A DNA stretch of 64,000 nucleotides from Clostridiales bacterium (GCA_022800315.1 JAAWQC010000002.1:1-64000); one strand, 5' to 3'. Counted from the stretch's first letter, positions 1 through 7,660 are shown. The notes: generated by a model not told the origin, from the sequence alone. Program-made: numbers and translations.

Positions 1-660
1 GGCGAGGGTACCCTCGCCGTGTTTGAGCGCGTTCTGCAGCAGGTTGGTCAGGATGCGGGTAAGAGCGTTTTTGTCGAGGGACACGCGGGGCAGGTTTTTA
101 TCCAGCGAAACCTCGACGGCGAACCCCCGGTCGATAAAGTTCGGATAATACGCGGCCAGGAGGTCGCACAGAATATCGTAGAGGCTGACCGGCTCCGGAT
201 GCAGGGGATATTCACCGGCCTCCAGCCGTGACAGGTCATAAAAACTTGCCACCATCGTCTGCAGCACGCGGGCACGGCGGCTGATGATTTCCCGGTACTC
301 TTCCTTCTCCTGCGCCGTCGCGGAGGCGTCCTCCAACAGTTCGGTATAACCCAGCACAGAGGTGAGGGGGGTACGCAGGTCGTGGGAGATGTTCGCGATC
401 TGACGGCGAAATTCCTGCTCCTTGTGCTCATATCCGATCCGCTCTTTCTGTCGTTTTCCAAGCAGGGCGTTGACTTCCAGCAGCAACAGCTCCAGCTCAC
501 CGTCGGGTGAGTGGAGAAGCAGCTGCCGGTTGGTATCCGCTTCCTCATCAATTTCCCGCAGGGCCCGGGTGGCCTGCCGTATGCTATGGCGCAGCAGGAA
601 ATAGAGGGCGGCGAACACAGCCGCCGCCACGGCGAAAATGACCATCAGGAGGAGAGGCAT
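1..660 (-). CDS. Sensor histidine kinase (partial, C-terminus beyond window)
   Basis: Reading from the ATG at 660 gives 220 codons with no stop before the window edge, which is why the ORF track omits it. Residues 1-23 form one hydrophobic segment and there is no extracellular sensor loop. Next comes a short linker, then the HisKA H-box ISHDLRTPLTSV at about residue 93, with the phospho-acceptor His. The N-box start NLLQNALKHG lies at the truncated end, so most of the ATP-binding domain is missing. It is the last gene of a minus-strand set with a response regulator and an ABC exporter. Short kinases of this build in that setting usually sense cell-envelope peptides; that ligand is inferred from context. 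Confidence 0.9.
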   Translation of the reverse strand, partial: MPLLLMVIFAVAAAVFAALYFLLRHSIRQATRALREIDEEADTNRQLLLHSPDGELELLLLEVNALLGKRQKERIGYEHKEQEFRRQIANISHDLRTPLTSVLGYTELLEDASATAQEKEEYREIISRRARVLQTMVASFYDLSRLEAGEYPLHPEPVSLYDILCDLLAAYYPNFIDRGFAVEVSLDKNLPRVSLDKNALTRILTNLLQNALKHGEGTLA

Positions 661-689
661 CTTCCGAACTCCTTTCACTAACGGGGGGA

Positions 690-1319
690 TCAGCGTATTT
701 CTTTGCGGCGGAACAGCAGCAGGCCGAGGGCAAGCGCTGCTGCGATCCAGGCCAGCCCTGTGACCCAGGGGCCGGCCAGCGATGCTGTCGTGACAAAATT
801 CGATCCCATGATATGATGGTACAGGCACCAGCCGGGCAGGATGTTCAGCAGCTGGCCGATCAGGGGCGGGAGAAAGAACAGCACGATATACGAGGTGTAA
901 GCCATGGTGGGTGACAACAGAAAATACAACAGTTGGGCGATCGCTACCCCTCCCAGCCACAGAGGAAAGGCATCGGCGGCTGTCAGGGCCGCTTCGGAGG
1001 GGTTCAGCACCAGCATCGGGAGAAAGGCGCCGGCCATCAGCAACAGCATGTAAAGCAGCTCGGCGACGAATTTGCCGATGTAAATATTCCGTCTGCAAAT
1101 ACCGCCGGATACGGTGTTTTTCAGCGTTCCCAGCCGCATTTCGTCACTGTATACACAGTCGACCAGCAGGGGCAGACCGAGATACACCAGGAGAAGAAAG
1201 AAGGCCCGGCCCTGTACCATACCGGCGGTCATGCCGGTCATCAGGCCGATTAGCAGCAGGAAAAGGGTGAAACGACGGTGGCGCAGGCGATACAGTTCCG
1301 CCTGTATATAGTGAACCAT
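690..1319 (-). CDS. ABC-2 type permease, second of the pair
   Basis: Membrane subunit of an ABC exporter, 209 aa from the ATG at 1319 (MVHYIQAELYRLRHRR), which has an AAAGG site upstream. The longer ORF-track start adds 27 residues that do not look like protein. It has about six hydrophobic segments, a basic N-terminus typical of LanE/LanG and BcrB-like permeases, and ends in FRRKEIR. It resembles the permease at 1571-2341: both start with an SELYR/AELYR motif and end RRxEI(R/K), so they are likely heterodimer partners. It is separated from that gene by 251 bp holding a duplicated hairpin element. The substrate is unknown. Confidence 0.8.
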   Translation of the reverse strand: MVHYIQAELYRLRHRRFTLFLLLIGLMTGMTAGMVQGRAFFLLLVYLGLPLLVDCVYSDEMRLGTLKNTVSGGICRRNIYIGKFVAELLYMLLLMAGAFLPMLVLNPSEAALTAADAFPLWLGGVAIAQLLYFLLSPTMAYTSYIVLFFLPPLIGQLLNILPGWCLYHHIMGSNFVTTASLAGPWVTGLAWIAAALALGLLLFRRKEIR

Positions 1320-1416
1320 ACGATCCGACCTTTCTGGCAGGGGAAGCCGGGGGACCGGACCGTCCGCCGATGCGGCGGCTGGTCCATCGGACTTCCCCAT
1401 AAAAAATTGTCACAAT

Positions 1417-1476
1417 GGCAATTCTTCAGAGCCGGTTCCCGAAAAGGCTAAGTATTATAAAAGATACAGGAACCGG
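1417..1476. repeat. 60-bp direct repeat, copy 1
   Basis: Begins GGCAATTCTTCAGAGCCGG and ends GATACAGGAACCGG. It is identical over all 60 bp to copy 2. Each copy is internally palindromic at its outer part: GCCGGTTCC at 1431-1439 pairs with GGAACCGG at 1469-1476 around a loop of about 30 nt. Confidence 0.95.
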
Positions 1477-1499
1477 TTCTGGTTATCACAAAGGGAGAG

Positions 1500-1521
1500 G
1501 AAGAATTGCGGGCAATTCTTC
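1500..1521. repeat. Perfect 10-bp inverted repeat spanning the repeat junction
   Basis: GAAGAATTGC, a two-base loop GG, then GCAATTCTTC. The right arm is the first part of repeat copy 2; the left arm is in the spacer. It would form a strong hairpin in the mRNA between the two permease genes. Confidence 0.75.
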
Positions 1522-1570
1522 AGAGCCGGTTCCCGAAAAGGCTAAGTATTATAAAAGATACAGGAACCGG
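1511..1570. repeat. 60-bp direct repeat, copy 2
   Basis: Exact second copy of 1417-1476, offset by 94 bp. It abuts the stop codon of the upstream permease gene (1571-1573). The hairpin arms are 1525-1533 and 1563-1571. No further copy was noticed in the window. Confidence 0.95.
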
Positions 1571-2341
1571 CTATTTGATCTCCCTCCGGCGGAAAAGGAT
1601 CACGCCGAAGGCTGTGGCCAGCACGGTCCAGCCCAATCCGATGACCCACGGCCAGAGCAGGCCTTCCGGCCCGGACGCATTCGAACCGTCGAGCATGTTG
1701 AACATCAAATAGGGTAGCAGCTTCTGAAACCACGGCCACAGGCGGGCGGCCATCTGGTTGAGCACCAGAAAGGGCAGGAACAGCACCAGCCCCAGATAGA
1801 CAGGCACCACCAGCGAACCCTTGACGGTAAAATACAGCATGTTGGCGATGGCCAAGCCCGCCAGCCAGATGGGAAACGCGTGCAGCAGCTGATAGCCGTA
1901 CCACTGAAGCGTCTCGGTGAGGGAACCGATGCCCAGCAGGAGAAAAGCGCTGAGGGCGAAGGTGGCGAAAACGATCACCATGGTCAGCAGGGCGAGAAGG
2001 AGCTGGGTAATCAGCTTGCCGAAATAGATCTGTGTGCGGGTGTAGCCAAAGGAGACCACATTCTTCAGGGTCTGGTTCTTATGCTCGTCGCTGAACACAC
2101 AGTCCACAACGAGAAATACGCCGAAATAGACGAGAAAAATAATGGTCGGGGTCAACATATTGAGCATGAAATCGCCGTTGACAGGACTTTCAGCTGTGGA
2201 GTGGATCGTGCCGCCGGTATGGAGCATAGCGAAGATCATCAGATTGGCGGCAATGCACAGAAGGGCAGGAATGCCGATCATGAGGAAGGTGTATTTGCGG
2301 CGGAAGGTGCGGTACAGTTCCGAACGAATGTAATTAAGCAT
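1571..2341 (-). CDS. ABC-2 type permease, first of the pair
   Basis: 256-aa membrane subunit of the exporter, starting MLNYIRSELYRTFRRKYTF at 2341. It overlaps the end of the ATPase gene by 8 bp, indicating coupled translation. About six hydrophobic stretches follow a basic cytoplasmic N-terminus. A loop carrying VDCVFSDEHKNQTLKNVVSFG matches the amphipathic region common to ABC-2 and LanE-like permeases; the partner permease has the related VDCVYSDEMRLGTLKNTVSGG. Together with the ATPase this makes a BcrAB/LanFEG-like exporter. Confidence 0.85.
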   Translation of the reverse strand: MLNYIRSELYRTFRRKYTFLMIGIPALLCIAANLMIFAMLHTGGTIHSTAESPVNGDFMLNMLTPTIIFLVYFGVFLVVDCVFSDEHKNQTLKNVVSFGYTRTQIYFGKLITQLLLALLTMVIVFATFALSAFLLLGIGSLTETLQWYGYQLLHAFPIWLAGLAIANMLYFTVKGSLVVPVYLGLVLFLPFLVLNQMAARLWPWFQKLLPYLMFNMLDGSNASGPEGLLWPWVIGLGWTVLATAFGVILFRRREIK

Positions 2342-3260
2342 AGCGGCTCTCTCCTCCCACCAGCTGGACGAAGTAGTCTTCCAGGTTGGCTCCCTTGATT
2401 TCCAGTGAGGAGAGCTGGACGCCCTCTTCGATGAGAAGGGTGGAAACCCTGGACGGCTCCTCCAGGTACTGATAGAGATGGATCATCTGGCCGGGCAGCA
2501 CCTCATATTCGGTGCAGGCCAGCTTTTGTTCCAGTATGGCCGCCGCTTTTTCCACGTTGTCCACGCGCAGTTCCATATACCGGCGGCAGCGGGCGTTCAG
2601 CTCCAGGGCCGATACCTGTTCCAGCATCACGCCGTGGTCGATGAAACCGTAGCAGGTCGCCAGATTAGCCATCTCGGACAGGATATGGGAGGAGATGACG
2701 ATGGTGATGTTTTTCTCCTTATTGAGCCGCAGGATCAGGTTGCGGAATTCCACGATTCCCATGGGGTCAAGGCCGTTGACCGGTTCGTCCAGCAGCAGGA
2801 GATCGGGGTGGTTCATCAGCGCCAGCGCCAGGCCCAGCCGCTGTTTCATGCCGAGGGAGAAATCCTTGAATTTCTTTTTGCCCGCTTCGGTCAGGCCCAC
2901 TTCCTCCAGCAGCTCCCGGACGCATTCCTTTCCCGCGACGCCCCGCTGGATACGGTAATACTCCAGGTTTTGATCCGCCGTCAGGTAGGGGAAAAAGCTG
3001 GGCGCCTCGATCATGGCCCCGGTGCGGCGCCGCGCCTTGTTCAGCGCCGCCTCGCCGGTCTGGCCGAACAGCTCGATTTCACCCATCGTAGGTGTGGTCT
3101 GCCCGCTTATCATGCGCAGCAGGGTTGTTTTGCCGGCGCCGTTTTTGCCGACGAGACCGTAAATCTGCCGTTTGGGGACGGCGAAGTCGGTGGGCTGCAG
3201 GGCCACAAAGTGCCCGTATCGTTTGGTCAGCCCTCTGGTTACCAGTACATTTTCTTTCAT
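2334..3260 (-). CDS. ABC transporter ATPase (BcrA/LanF-like)
   Basis: 308-aa nucleotide-binding subunit energising the two permeases. It has Walker A GLVGKNGAGKTTLL near residue 36, the Q-loop region, an ABC signature FSLGMKQRLGLALALM, and Walker B LLLLDEPVNGLDP followed by a SSH switch motif (VISSHILSEM). The C-terminal ~90 residues form an extension typical of BcrA-type drug and lantibiotic exporters. It is the first gene of the exporter set, 99 bp downstream of the response regulator. That gap holds a phased direct-repeat operator and a -10 box, so this gene probably has its own regulator-driven promoter. No lantibiotic biosynthesis gene lies in the window, so resistance to foreign peptides is as likely as self-immunity. 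Confidence 0.9.
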   Translation of the reverse strand: MKENVLVTRGLTKRYGHFVALQPTDFAVPKRQIYGLVGKNGAGKTTLLRMISGQTTPTMGEIELFGQTGEAALNKARRRTGAMIEAPSFFPYLTADQNLEYYRIQRGVAGKECVRELLEEVGLTEAGKKKFKDFSLGMKQRLGLALALMNHPDLLLLDEPVNGLDPMGIVEFRNLILRLNKEKNITIVISSHILSEMANLATCYGFIDHGVMLEQVSALELNARCRRYMELRVDNVEKAAAILEQKLACTEYEVLPGQMIHLYQYLEEPSRVSTLLIEEGVQLSSLEIKGANLEDYFVQLVGGESRYA

Positions 3261-3290
3261 GATGGTCTTCCTTTCGTATCGGATGATTTC

Positions 3291-3336
3291 ATTCTACCGG
3301 GGGAAGACCAAGAAGGCCTTAAGAAGGTTTAAAGAA
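3291..3336 (-). promoter_or_regulatory. Response-regulator operator and promoter for the ABC exporter
   Basis: On the plus strand AAGAA occurs at 3310, 3321 and 3332, exactly 11 bp apart, within AAGAAGGCCTT AAGAAGGTTTA AAGAAAGTATA. On the minus strand the same units read TTCTT. A minus-strand -10 hexamer TAGAAT lies at 3291-3296, and the -35 position falls on the repeat nearest to it, with no good -35 hexamer. Helically phased direct repeats over a weak -35 are the usual layout for activation by an OmpR-family regulator, here presumably the adjacent one. Confidence 0.6.
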
Positions 3337-3359
3337 AGTATAAAGTGCATATGCTGTTA

Positions 3360-4052
3360 TCACACGCTCATTTTGAAACCGATGCCCCACACGGTTTTGA
3401 TGTATTCGACGCCGGGGTCCAGTCGCTGCAGCTTCTGTCGTATATTGGAGATATGGACGTTTACCGTATTGTCCTCGCCGTAATATTCTTCGTTCCATAC
3501 CTGATGATACAGGTTCTCCCGTGTGAACACCTTGTCGGGATGCTCCATAAGCAGGGACAGGATATTGAACTCCCGTGCGGTGAGGGTCAGCTCTTTGCCG
3601 TGAACCTCGGCGCGGATCGCCTCCCGGTCCAGGGTCAGGTTCTTCAGCGTCAGCAGGCCGGATGCGGCCGTCGGCTGGGGAAACGCGCGGTAGCGGCGCA
3701 GCTGAGCCTCCACCCGCGCCACCACTTCATCCACGTCGAAGGGCTTGACGATATAATCATCCGCGCCGGAGCGCAGCAGGCGTACCTTATCCTCCTGGGC
3801 GGTGCGGGCCGAAATCACGATGACGGGGGTCACACGGGCGGCGCGGATTTCTGCAATCAGCTCATCGCCGGTAACGCCGGGCAGCATCAGATCCAGCAGA
3901 ACGAGATCGAATTCCCGTGAGGACAGCAGCAGACGGGCTTCACTGCCCGAATAGGCGGCGGTAAGGGAATAGCCCTGCTTTTTCAGCAGGCGGCAGAGCA
4001 GCCCATTGATATCCGGGTCGTCCTCCACCACCAGTATTTCGTAGTTGTCCAT
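3360..4052 (-). CDS. OmpR-family response regulator
   Basis: 230 aa. The receiver domain (residues 1-118) has the acidic pair EDD at 10-12, phospho-acceptor D54 in LLDLMLPG, and a K in the VKPFD motif. The C-terminal winged helix (about 130-230) has the typical LTAREFNILSLLMEHPDKVFTR start and ends GIGFKMSV. Its cognate kinase is probably the one at the other end of the cluster (1-660), with the exporter genes in between. It probably controls the exporter through the phased repeats just downstream. Confidence 0.93.
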   Translation of the reverse strand: MDNYEILVVEDDPDINGLLCRLLKKQGYSLTAAYSGSEARLLLSSREFDLVLLDLMLPGVTGDELIAEIRAARVTPVIVISARTAQEDKVRLLRSGADDYIVKPFDVDEVVARVEAQLRRYRAFPQPTAASGLLTLKNLTLDREAIRAEVHGKELTLTAREFNILSLLMEHPDKVFTRENLYHQVWNEEYYGEDNTVNVHISNIRQKLQRLDPGVEYIKTVWGIGFKMSV

Positions 4053-4073
4053 GGATCGATCGCTCCTTTTTCA

Positions 4074-4110
4074 AGAGAATCATTCTATTAGAGAATCCTG
4101 TACCTGTTGA
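4074..4110 (-). promoter_or_regulatory. Promoter of the response regulator gene, with AGAGAATC direct repeats
   Basis: On the minus strand -35 TCAACA (4105-4110) and -10 TAGAAT (4082-4087) are 17 bp apart. Two exact AGAGAATC copies on the plus strand (4074-4081 and 4090-4097) flank the -10 box and could be a regulator site. Confidence 0.5.
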
Positions 4111-4236
4111 GTTTATCATATCCCCGGCCGTCTGGCAAAGAGTGGAAGAAAATACCAATTAATTTAAAGCGAAAGGATTAGGATGGCATAAACCACCAAT
4201 ACTAAGCATACCAATTTGATGAAAGGCGGGAACAGC

Positions 4237-4497
4237 ATGGAGGGCGCTTTGAAAAAAGCGATACTGAGGAACGACGAAAAGCCCGACGAGGTAGTACAGG
4301 CAATCCGGGAGGTATGCAGCCGTCTGGATATGGTCAACCGCCGTTTTGAGATGGAGAGCGACAGCGACCTGATCGAAGCGTGTATTTACGAAATGGAATC
4401 TTTGCGGGCGCGTTACCGCTACTTGCTGCGTGTGGCTAAAAACAAAGGACTGACGGCGGAAGGGCTGTCACAACTGGGGGAGGAGAACAAGGCATGA
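4237..4497 (+). CDS. YaaL-like DUF2508 family protein
   Basis: Small soluble, mostly helical protein of 86 aa. The ATG at 4237 is preferred over the track's 4216 because AAAGGCGGG lies six bases before it. The charged sequence (ILRNDEKPDE, YEMESLRARYRYLLRVAKNKGL) fits the DUF2508 family, whose Bacillus member YaaL lies between recR and bofA. The gene overlaps bofA by 4 bp here too, which supports the call. The molecular function is unknown. Confidence 0.75.
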   Translation: MEGALKKAILRNDEKPDEVVQAIREVCSRLDMVNRRFEMESDSDLIEACIYEMESLRARYRYLLRVAKNKGLTAEGLSQLGEENKA

Positions 4498-4763
4498 GTC
4501 TGGGACTGCAAATTCTGGTGTACACGGTCGGCGCCGTAGTGGCACTGGCGGTGGCGATCGCCCTGCTGAAGTCAAAAAAACCGGTACGGGGATTACTGGG
4601 TTCCAGCGCACAGGGAATATGCGCGTTGGCGGCGGTCAATGTGGCGGGGGCGTTCACCGGGGTTTCGCTCGGACTCAACCTGCTGTCGGGGCTGTGCTGT
4701 GTGGTGCTGGGAATTCCCGGCGTCATCGCCCTGCTGGTGCTCAAGGTCATTTTTAACGTATAG
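4494..4763 (+). CDS. bofA: BofA family pro-sigma-K processing inhibitor
   Basis: 89-aa integral membrane protein with hydrophobic segments at about 5-25, 40-60 and 65-88. The C-terminal signature LCCVVLGIPGVIALLVLKVIF is the BofA hallmark. In Bacillus, BofA sits in the outer forespore membrane with SpoIVFA and holds the protease SpoIVFB inactive until SpoIVB signals arrive, delaying sigma-K maturation. It is translationally coupled to the YaaL-like gene and ends just before a terminator. recR, the usual upstream neighbour, is absent here. Confidence 0.85.
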   Translation: MSLGLQILVYTVGAVVALAVAIALLKSKKPVRGLLGSSAQGICALAAVNVAGAFTGVSLGLNLLSGLCCVVLGIPGVIALLVLKVIFNV

Positions 4764-4778
4764 CCGATGATATAGCAA

Positions 4779-4822
4779 AGCCCCCGCGGATGCAAGGTCA
4801 TCCACGGGGGCTCTTTCTGTTT
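4779..4822. terminator. Bidirectional terminator between bofA and the small-protein pair
   Basis: AGCCCCCGCGGATG (4779-4792), loop CAAGGT, CATCCACGGGGGCT (4799-4812); 13 of 14 pairs match. It is followed by CTTTCTGTTT. The genes on either side converge on it. Confidence 0.8.
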
Positions 4823-4826
4823 CGGT

Positions 4827-5012
4827 TCAAGACAGGGTGCCTTCGGCGCGGAGTTTGGCGACGTATGCCTGCATTTCCTCCAGGGACTGGATATCCCGCT
4901 CAGCAATACGGTCCTGTACCTCTTTGGGCAGGGAGTTGTAGTATTCGTAGCTGGACAGGTCCTGTTCCAGCAGGTCGGACAGACCCAGCCGGTAGGTGCG
5001 GTCGTCGTTCAT
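4827..5012 (-). CDS. Small acidic protein, paralog of the next gene
   Basis: 61 aa from the ATG at 5012 (MNDDRTYRLGLSDLL). The track start at 5039 is less likely because AGAGGA precedes 5012. I do not recognise a named family. It is soluble and predicted mostly helical, with no Cys and no signal. It shares the pattern GLxxLLxQDxSxxxYYxxLPxxxQ, then (T/S)xEE, with the 60-aa protein encoded 17 bp upstream, so the pair arose by duplication. Function unknown. Confidence 0.7.
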   Translation of the reverse strand: MNDDRTYRLGLSDLLEQDLSSYEYYNSLPKEVQDRIAERDIQSLEEMQAYVAKLRAEGTLS

Positions 5013-5029
5013 GGCGTGTTCCTCTTTTT

Positions 5030-5212
5030 TCAGATACATTCCATCATGTTTTCCGCTGTGCGGCGCAGCTCTTCCTCAGTGGTAATGATATTGCCGCTGT
5101 CGCGCAGGGTCTGCTGGATATAGCCGGGCAGATGAGAAAAATAATCCTGGGCGCTGGGGTCCTGGGACAGGAGGGCATCCAGTCCCTGAGCGTGCTGGGA
5201 GGGGTGGTTCAT
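5030..5212 (-). CDS. Small protein, first of a paralogous pair
   Basis: 60 aa (MNHPSQHAQGLDALLSQDPSAQDYFSHLP...) with a strong GAAAGGATG site before the ATG at 5212. Its core GLDALLSQDPSAQDYFSHLPGYIQ aligns with the neighbour's GLSDLLEQDLSSYEYYNSLPKEVQ, and both end in an EE-containing helix. It lies between bofA and sodA, but nothing in the sequence ties it to either. Function unknown. Confidence 0.75.
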   Translation of the reverse strand: MNHPSQHAQGLDALLSQDPSAQDYFSHLPGYIQQTLRDSGNIITTEEELRRTAENMMECI

Positions 5213-5258
5213 GTGAAAACATCCTTTCGTTTAACGAGTCTTGTGTATACGGTTTCGA

Positions 5259-5879
5259 TTATATCGCGTCGTACAGGGCCTCCACCGCTTTCCAGTCCAC
5301 GACGTTCAGCCAGTGATCGAGGTAATCGGCGCGCTTATTCTGGTATTGGAGGTAATAGGCATGCTCCCACACGTCCACCAGCGTCAGAGGATGCAGGTCC
5401 AGCGTCAGAGGGGTATCCTGGTTCGGTGTTTTGAGAATACGGAGCCGTTTTTCGCCGTCGGAGACGAGCCAGGCCCAGCCGGAGCCGAATTGGGTGAGCG
5501 CGGCCTCCTTGATTTTTTGTTGGAAACGGTCAAAGGAGCCGAAGTCCCGATCAATGGCGGCTGCCAGTGCGCCGGTTGGCCGGTCGCCGCTGCGGCCGCC
5601 CATGGTACGGAAGTACAGGTGATGGTTGTAAACACCGCCGGCATTGTTGTGGACGGCAGTGCGGGCGGTCTCCGGCAGGTCGTTCTCACTGCGGAGCAGT
5701 TCCCTGAGGCATTTGCCGTGAAAGGCGGGAAACGGCTCCAACGCCTTATTCAGGTTGTCTACATAGGTCTGAAGATGCTTGTCGTGATGAAAGGTGAGGG
5801 TGCGGGCGTCCAGATGGGGTTCCAGCGCGTCATAGGCATAGGGAAGCGGTTCCGCTTCAAAGGGATAATGCTGGCTCAT
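5259..5879 (-). CDS. sodA: Superoxide dismutase, Mn/Fe family
   Basis: 206 aa from the ATG at 5879. The track's TTG at 5885 sits too close to the GGAAAGGAA site. It converts superoxide to oxygen and hydrogen peroxide in the cytosol. Metal ligands are in place: H31 (FHHDKH), H86 (VYNHHLYF), D169 and H173 (DVWEHAYY). The outer-sphere Gln is in NQDTPL and the NNAGG motif replaces the FeSOD Gln, which points to the Mn-type arrangement, although cambialistic enzymes can look the same. It is monocistronic and divergent from the spoIIIA operon. Confidence 0.93.
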   Translation of the reverse strand: MSQHYPFEAEPLPYAYDALEPHLDARTLTFHHDKHLQTYVDNLNKALEPFPAFHGKCLRELLRSENDLPETARTAVHNNAGGVYNHHLYFRTMGGRSGDRPTGALAAAIDRDFGSFDRFQQKIKEAALTQFGSGWAWLVSDGEKRLRILKTPNQDTPLTLDLHPLTLVDVWEHAYYLQYQNKRADYLDHWLNVVDWKAVEALYDAI

Positions 5880-5978
5880 ATACAACAGTTCCTTTCCAGA
5901 TGAATCAGTTCTAGTGTACCGAGCGGGCGCCCTTTTTATACAGTGGGGGACAGGCGCAGTTCTAATTCTTTATCGACC

Positions 5979-6009
5979 GTCATATCTATCAATCGTAAAG
6001 CGGGACAAG
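5979..6009 (+). promoter_or_regulatory. Possible sigma-E-type promoter for spoIIIA
   Basis: GTCATATC (5979-5986) resembles a sigma-E -35. Fifteen bases on, GGGACAAG (6002-6009) only partly matches the CATACAAT -10. In Bacillus spoIIIA is transcribed by sigma-E. Weak on sequence alone. Confidence 0.3.
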
Positions 6010-6071
6010 GGATCGGGACGGGTATCCTTCCCGAGGTTCCCGCGATCGTTTGACGGAAAGGAATGTATACG

Positions 6072-7088
6072 ATGAACGGATTTGAAGACGCGGTTTCCTG
6101 TCTGCCCTCTCCGCTGCGGCAGGTAGTGCTGCAGATCCCGCCGGAAATCAGCGCCATGGTGCAGGAGATACGCCTGCGGCAGGATGCCCCCTTGATGCTG
6201 TCCACACCGCGCGGGGAATTCTTTGTGACCAAAACGGGACAGGCCGGCGTTCATCCGGCGGGGGATTTGCTACTGTGTACCCGCGCTCATTTGAGCGATT
6301 GTTTCCAGATTCTTTGCGATTATTCGGTACATACCCATCAGCAGGAAATCAGTCACGGCTATATTGCGGTGAAAAATGGCTGCCGGGCCGGTATTGCGGG
6401 CGCCGCTGTAACCGAGAACGGGCGGGTCACGTCGGTGCGGGGGATCACCTCGCTGTGTCTGCGCATCCCCCGCCGCCACGACGGTTCCGCACGGGAGTTG
6501 GCCCGCCGCCTTCTGGTGGGAGGGCGCCTGTACAGCACCCTTCTATGCGGTGAACCGGCCAGCGGTAAAACAAGCCTGCTGCGGGATCTGGCGCGGGGGA
6601 TGTCCACCGGCGAATACGGCGCGCGGCTGCGTACTGCGGTGGTGGACGAGCGCGGCGAGCTGTCAGGCAACGGCTGTTTATCCCTGTGCGACATTTTGCT
6701 TCATTGCCCCAAGGCGCAGGGAATCGAGCAGGCGGTACGTTGTCTGGCTCCGGAAGTGGTGCTGTTCGACGAACTGGGGACGGTGGAGGAGACCGAAGCG
6801 GTGCTGGCGGGACTTAATTCGGGCGTATCGGCGGTCGCCACCGCTCACTGCCGTGACATATCCACCCTGCTGCGCCGCCCCCAAGTAAAACGGGCGCTGG
6901 AACAGGGAGCTTTCGAGAAAATCGTCCTGTTGAAGGGGCGCGCCCACCCCGGCAGTATCGACCGCATCCTATCGGCAGACGAGGTATTGGGAAACAGCGA
7001 CGGGACCGTGCGACGGGATATGCGTCCCCTGTCGGGACGGCGGGTGCTGACCCCCTGCGGCTGGGGAGAGGAAAGGGAGAGCGTATGA
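6072..7088 (+). CDS. spoIIIAA: Stage III sporulation protein AA (secretion-type ATPase)
   Basis: 338 aa. The ATG at 6072 is preferred over 6063, which overlaps the GGAAAGGA site. This cytoplasmic P-loop ATPase is thought to power the SpoIIIA-SpoIIQ channel joining mother cell and forespore. Walker A GEPASGKTS lies near residue 160, followed by VVDERGELSG and Walker B EVVLFDELGT near 228. These fit the VirB11/GspE-like group. It is the first gene of a complete eight-gene operon and overlaps spoIIIAB by 4 bp. Confidence 0.95.
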   Translation: MNGFEDAVSCLPSPLRQVVLQIPPEISAMVQEIRLRQDAPLMLSTPRGEFFVTKTGQAGVHPAGDLLLCTRAHLSDCFQILCDYSVHTHQQEISHGYIAVKNGCRAGIAGAAVTENGRVTSVRGITSLCLRIPRRHDGSARELARRLLVGGRLYSTLLCGEPASGKTSLLRDLARGMSTGEYGARLRTAVVDERGELSGNGCLSLCDILLHCPKAQGIEQAVRCLAPEVVLFDELGTVEETEAVLAGLNSGVSAVATAHCRDISTLLRRPQVKRALEQGAFEKIVLLKGRAHPGSIDRILSADEVLGNSDGTVRRDMRPLSGRRVLTPCGWGEERESV

Positions 7089-7597
7089 TCCGGGTGATTG
7101 GTTTGCTGCTGGTGGCGCTGACGGGGGCGGGAGCGGGCCTGTGTGCCTCCTCCATGCTCCATCGCCGGACAGCCTCTCTGGAAGCGGCGGGCCGCCTGAT
7201 GCGCTGGCTATCCACCCGTATTCGGTATTCCGCCGCCCCAGTAGGCGAATTGCTGCTGGATGCCTCACAGCAACAGGAATTTCGGGCGCTGTCCTTTTTA
7301 GGCGGCGCTGCGCAGGACATCCGGGAGGGGATTGATCCCGCCACCGCCTGGAGCCGGTCACTGGCGGCCGGCGGCAAGTCGGGTGGATTCAGCCGCAGCG
7401 ACCGGGAACTGCTGGACGGGTTCGGCAGCGGGCTTGGCAAAACCGATGTAGAGGGGCAGCTCTCCCATTGCGAACTGTTCGGCGGTCTGTTAGAGGAGCA
7501 TTTACAGCAGGCCCGTGCCGACGCGGCGGCTAAAGGCCGTCTGTATACGACGCTGGGCGTTATCGGAGGCGCGGCGTTTGTTTTACTGATGCTGTAG
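7085..7597 (+). CDS. spoIIIAB: Stage III sporulation protein AB
   Basis: 170 aa starting with ATGA overlap to spoIIIAA. A hydrophobic N-terminus (VIGLLLVALTGAGAGLCASSML) and a hydrophobic C-terminal tail (TLGVIGGAAFVLLML) bracket a soluble helical region. The family resembles GspF-type inner-membrane components of secretion systems, and here it would be a mother-cell membrane part of the SpoIIIA channel. Length and position fit. Confidence 0.9.
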   Translation: MIRVIGLLLVALTGAGAGLCASSMLHRRTASLEAAGRLMRWLSTRIRYSAAPVGELLLDASQQQEFRALSFLGGAAQDIREGIDPATAWSRSLAAGGKSGGFSRSDRELLDGFGSGLGKTDVEGQLSHCELFGGLLEEHLQQARADAAAKGRLYTTLGVIGGAAFVLLML

Positions 7598-7660
7598 CTT
7601 TATTACCTATTTCAGTTGTGGACCGGCGGAAACGGGAAAAGAAAGGCGTGATTATCCGCT

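Noticed and set aside
48-551. 167-aa minus-strand ORF at the window start
   Set aside because: Off-frame shadow of the histidine kinase, whose real frame has no stop in the window and so is not in the track.
690-1400. 236-aa version of the second permease
   Set aside because: The first 27 residues are non-coding leader; the ATG at 1319 has the ribosome binding site and family-like start.
1417-1476. TATAAT inside the 60-bp repeat as a minus-strand promoter
   Set aside because: No plausible -35 at 16-18 bp, so the hairpin reading is better supported.
1417-1570. Start of a CRISPR array
   Set aside because: Only two copies, 60 bp long and internally palindromic, with a 34-bp spacer and no cas genes.
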